Made by a program: the position numbers and the translations under genes
Assembly: GCA_040879025.1 (NCBI GenBank)
Contig: JBBDLF010000039.1
Location: forward strand, 153,283-217,282
DNA: 64,000 bases
DNA from: JBBDLF01 sp040879025
GTDB taxonomy: Bacteria > Pseudomonadota > Gammaproteobacteria > Pseudomonadales > Pseudohongiellaceae
Direction of reading: 5' to 3'
Notes under the pieces: generated by a model
Told to the model about the DNA's origin: nothing
What the model saw: only the letters and a program-made list of their open reading frames with translations
The model's database searches: none
Shown: piece by piece, positions 25,467 through 33,560 of the stretch
How the letters are laid out: each line of letters starts with the position of its first letter
How positions within the stretch are numbered: position 1 is the first letter of the stretch

Positions 25467-26513
25467 GTGAGAAATCCGGAAAACCGATCCAGGCGCCGGG
25501 AACAGGCCATAAAGGTCAAGGACCCGAAAAAGCGCCCGCGCGGAGCAAGAACCCAAGAGACCGGTCCATCACCGGCCAGGGCTGTTACCGGCCGCTTGTC
25601 CCGGGGCGCTTCGGGCTTTATGGATGCGCATCGCAATGCGGCAACGGAAAGTTTTCAGCGACTACTCGACAACGCGGCGGCCACTCTCAGCACCGCCAGT
25701 GTCATCGGCATCGCTCTGCTGTTGCCCGCGCTACTGGTTATCGCGGGAAATAACCTGTCCCAGCTCGCTGGTCAGTTCCGCACTGACGCGACCATCACCC
25801 TCTATTTGAACCTTGATGTCACAGAAGACAGGGCCTTACAGCTTAGTGAAGATTTGCTTACTCGAAACAGCATCGACTCGGTGAACTATGTTTCCCGCGA
25901 CCAGGCCCGCGCGGATTTTGCCACTTGGTCCGGGCTGGGAGACATTCTCGCCACGCTGGAGGAAAACCCTTTGCCCGGGGCGCTGGTGGTGGTGCCCGCC
26001 GGCACGGGAGCCGATGCCATTCAGGCTCTGCATGAGGAACTCCGGGAACTTGAGGAAGTTGAACACAGCGAGGCCGACCTGCAATGGTTACAGAGGCTGC
26101 AGTCTCTGACTGCCCTGGTGGAGCGCACCGGTCTGGTACTCTCGCTACTGCTTGGCGCGGGCGTGATACTGGTTATTGGCAACACCATTCAACTGGCGAT
26201 CGACGGGCGCAGCGCGGAGATTGTGGTAAGTAAGCTTGTGGGAGCCACGGACAGCTATGTGGCCCGTCCCTTTCTCTATACCGGCCTGTTTTACGGCCTG
26301 GCCGGCGGAATCCTTGCCGCATTGCTGCAACTGCTGGTGGTGTTTGCGCTGGCCGGTCCCCTGCAGGACCTGGTGCTTCAATACGGCGGCAACTATCGGC
26401 TGCAGGGAGGCGGCTTGCCAACCGCGTTGATCCTGCTGTGTTTCGGCGGCCTGCTGGGCTGGACGGGAGCCATGCTCGCCGCCCAGCGCCAACTCCCCGC
26501 CATCAACCCTTAA
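25467..26513 (+). CDS. ftsX: Cell division protein FtsX
   Basis: Membrane partner of FtsE. 348 residues from the GTG at 25467, giving the long basic cytoplasmic N-terminus usual for proteobacterial FtsX; an ATG at 25621 would remove it. Four membrane segments: about 72-92 (SVIGIALLLPALLVIAGN), 218-243 (LVLSLLLGAGVILVIGN), 268-295 and 315-340. The large periplasmic loop (about 95-210) contains VNYVSRDQARADFATW and LEENPLPGALVV, conserved in the family, and GATDSYVARPFLY follows segment 2. Confidence 0.95.
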   Translation: MRNPENRSRRREQAIKVKDPKKRPRGARTQETGPSPARAVTGRLSRGASGFMDAHRNAATESFQRLLDNAAATLSTASVIGIALLLPALLVIAGNNLSQLAGQFRTDATITLYLNLDVTEDRALQLSEDLLTRNSIDSVNYVSRDQARADFATWSGLGDILATLEENPLPGALVVVPAGTGADAIQALHEELRELEEVEHSEADLQWLQRLQSLTALVERTGLVLSLLLGAGVILVIGNTIQLAIDGRSAEIVVSKLVGATDSYVARPFLYTGLFYGLAGGILAALLQLLVVFALAGPLQDLVLQYGGNYRLQGGGLPTALILLCFGGLLGWTGAMLAAQRQLPAINP

Positions 26514-26515
26514 TC

Positions 26516-26577
26516 GGGGTCGGTGGCGAATGATTAGCATTTCCAAAAGCGAACGATTATCATTCGCCACCGACCCC
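26516..26577. repeat. Perfect 19 bp inverted repeat between ftsX and rpoH
   Basis: Arms at 26516-26534 and 26559-26577 read GGGGTCGGTGGCGAATGAT and its exact complement, with a 24 bp loop. The pairing continues imperfectly inward (TGATTAGCAT against CGATTATCAT). It sits 3 bp after the ftsX stop codon. There is no T-run after it, so it is a poor intrinsic terminator; a REP-type element or a mobile-element scar is the better guess. Confidence 0.8.
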
Positions 26578-26798
26578 ACGGGGTGCAAGCCCAGTGGTGG
26601 CGGGGCCGTCAGGGTCTCGCCGCGACCCGGCGCAATGGAACAAAGCAATAATTGGTGCTAGAATCAGGTCTGGAGAATGAGTATTTTCAACGTCCGGCCA
26701 GTAGGACTCGGGGGAAGCCAGGATTCAGAATTCCTCCGGAATTTTAAGTGATTTTTCAATTGGTTAATGGACAGGTAAACAAGGGGAATTGGGAAGTT

Positions 26799-27668
26799 AT
26801 GAGTACAATCGCTGCAGGCAAGAATATAAAGGTCATTGATCCCGTCGTTCCGGGTCGCGATCTGACGGCGTACATAGCTTCGGTGAACAGCATTCCCGTG
26901 CTCACTGCCGAGCAGGAACGGGAACTGGCAAACCAGTATTACTATGAGGATGACGTGGATGCCGCGCGCAAGCTGGTATTGGCTCATTTGCGCTTTGTCG
27001 TGCACCTGGCAAAAACCTATTCGGGCTACGGACTGTCGCAGTCCGACCTGATTCAGGAAGGCAATGTAGGCCTGATGAAAGCCGTCAAGCGGTTTAATCC
27101 TGAAGTAGGCGTACGGCTGGTTTCCTTTGCCGTACACTGGATCAAGGCGGAAATGCATGAATTCATTCTGCGTAACTGGCGCATCGTAAAAGTCGCCACA
27201 ACCAAGGGGCAGCGCAAACTGTTCTTTAATCTGCGCAGCTCGAAAAAACGCCTGGGATGGTTGAATAATGCCGAAGCCGAGGCGGTCGCCGAGGATCTTG
27301 GAGTTGACGCCAAAGTAGTACGGCAGATGGAAAGCCGCATGAGCGCCTACGATACCTCATTTGACGCCGAACCCGATGGCGACGACGAGAACGCGTACCG
27401 CGCACCGGCCTATTACCTGGAGGACCAAGGTTCGGACCTGGCCAGCAATCTTGAAGATGAGGAATGGGAAGAGCGCACCAACCACAGCCTGCACCTGGCG
27501 ATGAGTGAACTGGATGAGCGCAGCAAGGATATTCTCACGAGCCGGTGGCTGACAGACGACAAATCCACCCTGCATGAACTGGCGGACCGCTATAATATAT
27601 CCGCGGAGCGAATCAGGCAGCTGGAGAAAAATGCAATGAACAAGGTCAAGGCGCGAATGGAAGCCTGA
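26799..27668 (+). CDS. rpoH: RNA polymerase sigma-32 (heat shock)
   Basis: Sigma factor that directs RNA polymerase to heat-shock promoters. 289 residues from the ATG at 26799 (MSTIAAGKNIKVID), with GGGAAG upstream; an in-frame start at 26748 is less likely. Region 1.2/2 is clear: YIASVNSIPVLTAEQEREL, LVLAHLRFVVHLAKTYSGYG, DLIQEGNVGLMKAVKRFNPE, RLVSFAVHWIKAEMHEFILR. The RpoH box QRKLFFNLRSSKKRL is present, and region 4 is TLHELADRYNISAERIRQLE. The leader has a TGCTAGAAT extended -10 at about 26656-26664 without a clear -35. A terminator follows the gene. Confidence 0.96.
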   Translation: MSTIAAGKNIKVIDPVVPGRDLTAYIASVNSIPVLTAEQERELANQYYYEDDVDAARKLVLAHLRFVVHLAKTYSGYGLSQSDLIQEGNVGLMKAVKRFNPEVGVRLVSFAVHWIKAEMHEFILRNWRIVKVATTKGQRKLFFNLRSSKKRLGWLNNAEAEAVAEDLGVDAKVVRQMESRMSAYDTSFDAEPDGDDENAYRAPAYYLEDQGSDLASNLEDEEWEERTNHSLHLAMSELDERSKDILTSRWLTDDKSTLHELADRYNISAERIRQLEKNAMNKVKARMEA

Positions 27669-27697
27669 CGATCCGGATTTTTCACAAGGTCAATCTG

Positions 27698-27728
27698 AAG
27701 CCGCCAGGTTCACGCTTGGCGGCTTTTT
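27698..27728 (+). terminator. Intrinsic terminator of rpoH
   Basis: Stem AAGCCGCCA (27698-27706) pairs with TGGCGGCTT (27717-27725) around a 10 nt loop, followed by a T-run ending about 27728. It lies 30 bp after the rpoH stop. Confidence 0.9.
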
Positions 27729-27773
27729 CATTCCCGCCGGGGCGCCAGCAACGGCGAGTGGAAATGAATCACC

Positions 27774-28163
27774 ATGGCTAAATTATTTCTGTTACTGGCG
27801 GCCGTAAACGGATTCCTTTCCGTTTCCCTCGGTGCCTTTGCGGCACATGGTCTGCGAGAACGACTCTCGCCGGAGTTGCTGGCTACGTTTCAGACCGGTG
27901 TCCAGTATCATATGTACCACGCCCTGGCTCTGCTCGGCATAGGCATACTCGCCGTGCAATACCCGGCGGCGGGGACGTTACGGGTAGGCGGCTGGCTTTT
28001 TCTCGCCGGCATGGTGTTGTTTTCGGGCAGTCTCTATCTTCTGGCGTACACCGGCATTCGCTGGCTCGGTGCCATCACACCGTTTGGCGGGCTGGCATTT
28101 TTGGCCGGCTGGTTCGCCCTGGGCTGGTTTGTGTTGCAGACTGATTTCAGCGAGCTGCGCTGA
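27774..28163 (+). CDS. DUF423 family inner-membrane protein (YgdD-like)
   Basis: 129 residues and four membrane helices, as in the YgdD/DUF423 family. The hallmark N-terminus AAVNGFLSVSLGAFAAHGL and the segment FQTGVQYHMYHALALLGIG are present, and TPFGGLAFLAGW near the end. No biochemical role is established for the family. It precedes thiS by 26 bp and may share its transcript. Confidence 0.9.
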   Translation: MAKLFLLLAAVNGFLSVSLGAFAAHGLRERLSPELLATFQTGVQYHMYHALALLGIGILAVQYPAAGTLRVGGWLFLAGMVLFSGSLYLLAYTGIRWLGAITPFGGLAFLAGWFALGWFVLQTDFSELR

Positions 28164-28189
28164 ACCGGCGACAATCAGGCGGGCTGACT

Positions 28190-28390
28190 ATGCAAATCAA
28201 GGTCAATGGCAAAAACCTGGAAGTGGCGGAGCATGTTACGGTACAGGGACTGATTCAGTTTCTCGATCTCGGTAATGGTCGCGTGGCCGTGGAATTGAAC
28301 CGCGAGATACTTCCGCGCAGCGAACACGACACGCAGGTTCTGCGACAGAACGATATCGTGGAGATCGTACAGGCCATCGGTGGCGGCTAG
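28190..28390 (+). CDS. thiS: Sulfur carrier protein ThiS
   Basis: Small ubiquitin-like protein that carries sulfur as a C-terminal thiocarboxylate for thiazole synthesis. 66 residues ending in the required GG (QAIGGG). The beginning MQIKVNGKNLEVAEHVTV and the core VAVELNREILPRSEHD match the family. Followed by thiG after 10 bp. No TPP riboswitch was seen upstream; the gap from the DUF423 gene is only 26 bp. Confidence 0.95.
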   Translation: MQIKVNGKNLEVAEHVTVQGLIQFLDLGNGRVAVELNREILPRSEHDTQVLRQNDIVEIVQAIGGG

Positions 28391-28400
28391 GGAGCAAACC

Positions 28401-29192
28401 ATGAACGTGAATACAGACAAACCGCTTCAGGTTGCCGGTCAAACCTACAAGTCGAGGCTCATCATTGGCAGCGGAAAATACCGCGACTTTCAACAAAACC
28501 GGCAGGCACTTCAGGCCAGCGGCGCAGAAATAATAACCGTCGCCATTCGCCGCGTTAACCTCGGTCAGAACCGCGAAGAACCCAGTCTGCTGGATGTTAT
28601 CTCACCCGGGGAGTACACCATTCTTCCCAATACAGCCGGCTGCTACACCGCCGAGGAAGCAGTGCGTACCTGTCGGATGGCGCGGGAGTTACTGGATGGA
28701 CACAAGCTGGTGAAACTGGAAGTGCTGGGGGATCAGACAACTCTCTATCCGGATGTCACGGAGACACTGTCGGCGGCCGCAACGCTGGTGAAAGACGGTT
28801 TTGATGTGATGGTGTATACCAGCGATGATCCGCTGGTGGCCAAGCGCCTGGAAGAACTCGGTTGTGTCGCGGTCATGCCGCTGGGCGCACCGATCGGGTC
28901 GGGTCTGGGCATCCGCAATCCCTATAACATCAAAATGATTCTCGAGAATGCCACGGTACCCATTATCGTCGACGCCGGAGTGGGAACGGCTTCGGATGCC
29001 ACCATTGCGATGGAACTCGGCTGTGATGGAGTATTGATGAACACCGCGATAGCAGAGGCAGGCGACCCTGTCCTGATGGCGTCGGCGATGCGCAAGGCGG
29101 TTGAAAGCGGAAGGGAAGCCTGGATTGCCGGCAGGATGCCGCGGCGGCTTTATGCCAGCGCCTCATCGCCGGTGGACGGCACGTTTTTCTAA
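28401..29192 (+). CDS. thiG: Thiazole synthase ThiG
   Basis: Builds the thiazole phosphate moiety of thiamine from deoxyxylulose phosphate, ThiS-COSH and dehydroglycine. 263 residues from the ATG at 28401, which has GGGAGC upstream; 28380 would overlap thiS. TIM-barrel motifs: SRLIIGSGKYRDF, TVAIRRVN, the lysine in KLVKLEVLGD (Schiff base site), MPLGAPIGSGLGI and PIIVDAGVGTASDA, VLMNTAIA. thiO/thiE are not adjacent, so thiamine synthesis genes are dispersed. Confidence 0.96.
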   Translation: MNVNTDKPLQVAGQTYKSRLIIGSGKYRDFQQNRQALQASGAEIITVAIRRVNLGQNREEPSLLDVISPGEYTILPNTAGCYTAEEAVRTCRMARELLDGHKLVKLEVLGDQTTLYPDVTETLSAAATLVKDGFDVMVYTSDDPLVAKRLEELGCVAVMPLGAPIGSGLGIRNPYNIKMILENATVPIIVDAGVGTASDATIAMELGCDGVLMNTAIAEAGDPVLMASAMRKAVESGREAWIAGRMPRRLYASASSPVDGTFF

Positions 29193-29210
29193 GGAACCCG
29201 ATCCTGGACT

Positions 29211-29942
29211 TTGTCGCAATCCGACGCGCCACCGGTCAATGCCATGCCAGCAGAATCATCGAACGAAAAACTCTCCATGCGACCTGTCCGAAGCTTCGTG
29301 GTACGCAGTGGCCGCCTTACCACGTCCCAGAAAAAGGCGCTGGATCTGTACTGGTGCCGTTACGTCGTGGAATTTCACGGTCAGGCGCTCGAAGCGAAGA
29401 CCTTGTTTGGCAATGAGCGCCCGCTGGTGGTTGAAATCGGGTTCGGAATGGGCGACTCGCTACTGACAATGGCGACGCAGAATCGGGACAGCAATTTTCT
29501 CGGTATTGAAGTTCACCGTCCCGGGATTGGAAAGTTGCTGCAAGGCATCCATCGCGAGGGGCTGGATAATTTGAAAATCATGTGTCATGACGCCCGCGAA
29601 GTGATCGTACACTTCGCCCCGGGGTCGCTGGCTCAAGTCCAGATTTTCTTCCCTGATCCCTGGCCCAAGAAGCGCCACCAGAAGCGCCGTATTGTACAAG
29701 CTGAAATGATTGAACTGCTGGCAGAACGGCTTGCGCCTGCGGGCAGGCTGCATCTGGCCACCGACTGGTTACCCTACGCAGAACATATGATGGCGGTACT
29801 CAGCGCCCACCCCAACCTCGAAAACCTGGCGGGAGACGGCAACTACGCCACCGCGACAGGAAGACCCGAGACACGGTTCGAACGCCGTGGCCTGAAACTC
29901 GGACACGGCGTCCGGGACCTGACGTTTGTCAAACCCGCCTGA
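29211..29942 (+). CDS. trmB: tRNA (guanine46-N7)-methyltransferase
   Basis: SAM-dependent m7G46 modification of tRNA variable loops. Up to 243 residues from a TTG at 29211; ATGs at 29244 and 29278 are alternatives, the last giving MRPVRSFVVRSGRLT, which aligns with the family N-terminus. Motifs: VEIGFGMGDSLLTMA (SAM loop), NFLGIEVHRPGIGKLL, and the catalytic/tRNA-binding FFPDPWPKKRHQKRRI; the C-terminus has TGRPETRFERRGLKLGH. The start is the only uncertain point. Confidence 0.93.
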   Translation: MSQSDAPPVNAMPAESSNEKLSMRPVRSFVVRSGRLTTSQKKALDLYWCRYVVEFHGQALEAKTLFGNERPLVVEIGFGMGDSLLTMATQNRDSNFLGIEVHRPGIGKLLQGIHREGLDNLKIMCHDAREVIVHFAPGSLAQVQIFFPDPWPKKRHQKRRIVQAEMIELLAERLAPAGRLHLATDWLPYAEHMMAVLSAHPNLENLAGDGNYATATGRPETRFERRGLKLGHGVRDLTFVKPA

Positions 29943-29952
29943 TGCGACCCGC

Positions 29953-30684
29953 TCAAAGCCAGAACCGGTGCTCATGGAGTTTGAGCCACTCCCTGTAATA
30001 TTCGTAATCCGGACAAAGCGATTGCACCAGCGCCCAGTATCGCGGCGAATGATTCATATGGATCAAATGGCACACTTCGTGGGCGATCATGTAGTCAATA
30101 ATTGCGTTGGGAGCCAGCATGATCAGCCAGTTGAACTGGATGATGCCGGTGGAGGTGCAGTGGCCCCACTTGGTCTTGGTCTTGCGCAGTTTGATGGTTT
30201 TGAGCTTGCGGCCCACCTTCAGGTAGTCAGCAAGCCCCTGCGCGCGCCAGGGCAGGTGGTTCTCCGCCCTTCTGATCAAATACGCTTCCACCTGCTCCCT
30301 GGCCTTGCGGGCATTCAGTTTCGGACCACGGATAATGAACCGGTCGCGAGTGATGACAATCCTTTCCTTCGGGCATTCTTCAAAAATGATCGTCAACTCC
30401 CTGGCCTTGTATAAAATTTTTCTGCCCTTCTCGATCCGCAACAACTCCCGGTTGCGTTTGGACTCTTCCAGCAGGCGCTTTTCGATCCAGCTGCGATTGG
30501 TGTCGATGAAGGTTCGAATCTGCAAATGGCTGGCACGCATCGGACACCGCACTTCCACTTTCCGGTGGGACACATGAATCGCCAGCGTCTTGCGCCGGGA
30601 ACGGTGCACTTCACATTCGTAAGGATGCGTGATTCTTTTTGATTTGCCGGTAAAATTCAGGGGAATTATTTTTGTCTTGCGCAT
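29953..30684 (-). CDS. YgjP-family (DUF45) zinc metallopeptidase-like protein
   Basis: M48-related cytoplasmic protein of the YgjP/SprT-like group. 243 residues. Zinc motif HEVCH at 202-206 with a further histidine at 212 (NHSPRYW). The basic N-terminal half (VHRSRRKTLAIHVSHRKVEV, FIDTNRSWIEKRLLEESKRN) and WGHCTSTGIIQFNW are typical of the family. Function in the cell is not established. It overlaps the preceding methyltransferase gene by 19 bp. Confidence 0.88.
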   Translation of the reverse strand: MRKTKIIPLNFTGKSKRITHPYECEVHRSRRKTLAIHVSHRKVEVRCPMRASHLQIRTFIDTNRSWIEKRLLEESKRNRELLRIEKGRKILYKARELTIIFEECPKERIVITRDRFIIRGPKLNARKAREQVEAYLIRRAENHLPWRAQGLADYLKVGRKLKTIKLRKTKTKWGHCTSTGIIQFNWLIMLAPNAIIDYMIAHEVCHLIHMNHSPRYWALVQSLCPDYEYYREWLKLHEHRFWL

Positions 30685-31259
30685 TTCACACTTCCGTCGC
30701 CTTCCTTCCTCGCTATGATACTGGCAAAAGCGCGCCGGGGATTAACCGTTTCGCCTTCATTGGAATAAATAATACTCCAGCCCTGAAAAAACGTTTGTAA
30801 TTCACCGGGGCGCAGCAAATAATCCGGGTTTCTGGGTCGACCAAATAGAGCCTGTTTTGCAGTAAAGGTTTCATACACAATCAGTCCGCCTGGCCTGATA
30901 CTGTTCCGTATCGCCGGAATCAGCGGTCGATGCAGGTAATTGAAAACCACGATCGCGTCAAACGCGGCGCCCCTGACGGCGAGTGGATTTTCTTCAGCCT
31001 CTTTTTCGAAATCCACTTGCCAGATCTCGCCATGCAAGTGCTCAAGATCCAGTGCGCCGCGCACCCGGCGCAGCGCTTCCGCATCACGGTCCGCGAACAC
31101 CACGGGCAGATTCCGCCGCGCCAGCCAAAGGCCGTTTCTACCCTGGCCGCAAGCCAGATCAAGACATTTCGCACCGGTATTGTTTTGTTTCAGAAGCGGC
31201 AGAAACCGGACAAGCACATCGGCAACATTCGCGCTAGAATGGCTTACCGGCAACGCCAT
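30666..31259 (-). CDS. Class I SAM-dependent methyltransferase (TehB-like)
   Basis: 197 residues from the ATG at 31259, which has GGAG ten bases upstream; longer starts would run into an unlikely peptide. Motif I is CLDLACGQGRNGLWLA, the acidic end of strand 2 is VVFADRD, motif IV/post is AFDAIVVFNYLHRPLI, and RPGGLIVYETFT is motif VI. FGRPRNPDYLLRPGEL resembles tellurite-resistance (TehB) and related small methyltransferases. Substrate unknown. Divergent from cmoA. Confidence 0.85.
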   Translation of the reverse strand: MALPVSHSSANVADVLVRFLPLLKQNNTGAKCLDLACGQGRNGLWLARRNLPVVFADRDAEALRRVRGALDLEHLHGEIWQVDFEKEAEENPLAVRGAAFDAIVVFNYLHRPLIPAIRNSIRPGGLIVYETFTAKQALFGRPRNPDYLLRPGELQTFFQGWSIIYSNEGETVNPRRAFASIIARKEGDGSVKCARQK

Positions 31260-31470
31260 GAAATTTGTACTCCAGACTGTTGGTGGATACATCGAAAACC
31301 GGGTCGCCGATGTTTTGCAAGCGCTGCCTAAAGTAAGCCAAAACCAGCCCCTGGACAATATCCATGACGAGTATTTTTACAAGAATTATTCAGGGTGGGG
31401 AAAGCGGAGAAAATATCTGCCAGGATCCGGCCGAAGTCGGGCACGGGTCTCAGGACAAATTCGCCTCATC

Positions 31471-32214
31471 ATGAACGATAATTCCCGAGACGACCTCTAC
31501 TCCGGTGATTCCGGCCCGCGGGATTTTGTCTTTGACGAACGCGTCGCTCGGGTATTCAACGATATGATTAATCGCTCGGTGCCGGGTTACTCTACAATCA
31601 TTTCCATGATCGGCGTACTCGCCGATCGGTACTGCAGCAAAGGCTCGATGATTTACGATCTGGGCTGTTCTCTGGGCGCGGCAACACTTGCGATGGACCG
31701 TCAAATAGCGCACAACGAATACAGAATAGAGGCGGTGGACAGTTCAGACGCCATGATCGCCCGGTTACGGGAGAAACTGCGGCAGGAATCGGAGGCTGGT
31801 CATGACGTCAGCCGCATCAATCCTGTCTGTGCCGACATTATCAGGATGCCCATCAGTAACGCATCCGTCGTGGTGCTGAATTTTACCCTGCAATTTGTCC
31901 CGCTTGCCGAACGCCACCGGCTGCTGAGGGCGGTATATGCCGGCATGCAGCCGGGCGGGATCTTGATTTTATCCGAGAAGGTGCTTCTTCCCGACGCTAA
32001 CCTGAATGAACTGTTCGTCGAAATGTATCACCTTTTCAAGGAAAAAATGGGCTATTCCGGGCTGGAAATCAGCCGCAAGCGCACCGCCCTGGAAAATGTG
32101 CTGATACCCGAATCCATCGAAACACACCAGAAGCGCCTCGGCGACCTGGGCTTCAAGTCCGTGGATGTGTGGTTTAAGTGTTTCAATTTTGCCTCCCTGG
32201 TGGCTTTCAAGTGA
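31471..32214 (+). CDS. cmoA: Carboxy-SAM synthase CmoA
   Basis: Makes carboxy-S-adenosylmethionine from SAM and prephenate for the wobble base cmo5U34. 247 residues, the same as E. coli, from the ATG at 31471 (MNDNSRDDLYS); the frame is open far upstream but that part faces the oppositely oriented methyltransferase. Motifs: FDERVARVFNDMINRSVPGY, YDLGCSLGAATLAMD, VVLNFTLQFVPLAERHRLL, GGILILSEKV, and SIETHQKRLGDLGF near the end. Its TGA overlaps the cmoB GTG. Confidence 0.96.
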   Translation: MNDNSRDDLYSGDSGPRDFVFDERVARVFNDMINRSVPGYSTIISMIGVLADRYCSKGSMIYDLGCSLGAATLAMDRQIAHNEYRIEAVDSSDAMIARLREKLRQESEAGHDVSRINPVCADIIRMPISNASVVVLNFTLQFVPLAERHRLLRAVYAGMQPGGILILSEKVLLPDANLNELFVEMYHLFKEKMGYSGLEISRKRTALENVLIPESIETHQKRLGDLGFKSVDVWFKCFNFASLVAFK

Positions 32215-33176
32215 GCCTGGACCAGGCACTGCAGGGTGCGGGAATGGAGCATCTCATCCCACTGCTGCGGCGCGAACATCTGGCTTCGCTAAACCACGGG
32301 GATTTACCGGCATGGCTCAGCCTGCTGGATTCACTTCCGGTCATTGAGCCTGACCGGATAGACCTCACGTCCAGTGTCACTGTCGGGTCTCCGGAGCAGT
32401 GCGTGGGCGAACCACACAAGGCCCTGCGGGAACAGCTGATGTCGCTGATCCCCTGGCGCAAGGGACCCTTCAATCTGTTCGGAATCGACGTCGACACCGA
32501 ATGGCGTTCAAATATGAAATGGGACCGGGTCGCCCCGTTTCTGAGCCCGCTACAGGAGAGAACCATTCTGGATGCCGGTTGTGGCAATGGCTATCACTGC
32601 CTCCGCATGGCCGGCGCGGGAGCCGGTCTGGTCGTGGGGATAGATCCACATCTGCCCTACGTAATCCAGTTTCATGCCATCAGACATTTTTTGCCGCAGG
32701 TGCCGGTTGGCATTATTCCCGCCCGCCTGGAGGACGTCAGCGGTATGGATGGCAAGTTCGATACCGTGTTCTCCATGGGGGTGATTTATCACCGGCGTTC
32801 ACCGCTGGATCACCTGATGGATCTCAAAAACTGTCTGCGCCGCGGCGGCGAACTCGTTCTGGAGACCTTGGTGGCAAACAATCCGGATACTGCCGGCACC
32901 GCAGCCTGGTCCCTTACTCCTCCGGGGCGCTATGCCCGTATGTCGAATGTGTGGTTTCTGCCCTCCTGCGTGGCGGTTGAAACCTGGCTGCACAAATGCG
33001 GATTTACACAAATTCGCCTGGTAGACGTAAATACTACCCGTATTCAGGAGCAGCGCCGCACAGAGTGGATGCCCTATGAGTCCCTCACCGATGCGCTGGA
33101 TGCAACGGCTCCGAGCCTCACGGTAGAGGGCTTGCCGGCACCTGAACGGGCTGTCTTCATCGCGCAAAGAAGTTGA
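32211..33176 (+). CDS. cmoB: tRNA U34 carboxymethyltransferase CmoB
   Basis: Transfers the carboxymethyl group of carboxy-SAM to 5-hydroxyuridine at tRNA position 34. 321 residues from the GTG at 32211, which overlaps the cmoA stop (GTGA) and gives the usual length; an ATG at 32244 is possible. Motifs: WRKGPFNLFGIDVDTEWRS, KWDRVAPFL, LDAGCGNGYHCLRMAGAGA, FDTVFSMGVIYHRRSPLDHL, ELVLETLV, EQRRTEWMPYESL. Works directly with CmoA. Confidence 0.96.
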   Translation: MSLDQALQGAGMEHLIPLLRREHLASLNHGDLPAWLSLLDSLPVIEPDRIDLTSSVTVGSPEQCVGEPHKALREQLMSLIPWRKGPFNLFGIDVDTEWRSNMKWDRVAPFLSPLQERTILDAGCGNGYHCLRMAGAGAGLVVGIDPHLPYVIQFHAIRHFLPQVPVGIIPARLEDVSGMDGKFDTVFSMGVIYHRRSPLDHLMDLKNCLRRGGELVLETLVANNPDTAGTAAWSLTPPGRYARMSNVWFLPSCVAVETWLHKCGFTQIRLVDVNTTRIQEQRRTEWMPYESLTDALDATAPSLTVEGLPAPERAVFIAQRS

Positions 33177-33560
33177 ACCGGCCGGAATCGTGGCCCGGCC
33201 ACGCTCTGCGAACAATGGAATAATTAGTTCAAAACACGGGTTATACACCAGGGTGAAATATCCCGGAAACATACGGGCACTCATTGTTGCCGCAGTGACA
33301 CATTCCCCACGAATCTGAAGCGCCGCGGGTGTGAACACCTGACATCGATGAATCGGCTTTCCAGTACCGGTGAAATAGTGTCCAGGTAACCCTAATTGTA
33401 TTGACGGGCATTGCCAATTGAGTTAACACTATAATTCAGTCGCGGCGCAGCGGCCCTTCACCGGGTCAGCTCTAATACTAAGCGCCAGGGCGTGCGTGCG
33501 CCCCGGTGCAATGACTCAGGCAACCCGGTCAGCAAGCAAAACAATAAGGGGGCAAGCCCA
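33177..33560. other. Intergenic region between cmoB and the REP-type transposase
   Basis: 384 bp. A GGCCGG...CCGGCC stem just after cmoB (33181-33202) has no T-run. A TATAAT hexamer at 33430-33435 on the plus strand may be a -10 for the transposase gene, but the nearest TTGACG is 23 bp upstream, too far. No protein-coding frame is convincing. Confidence 0.4.

Noticed and set aside
28164..28189. TPP riboswitch before thiS
   Set aside because: The gap is only 26 bp and contains no THI-box sequence.
30940..31470. 177-codon upstream extension of cmoA
   Set aside because: It lies opposite the methyltransferase gene and is unlike CmoA; the ATG at 31471 gives exactly the usual 247 residues.
33430..33435. 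Full promoter for the transposase
   Set aside because: Good TATAAT but the nearest TTGACG is 23 bp away, outside normal spacing.
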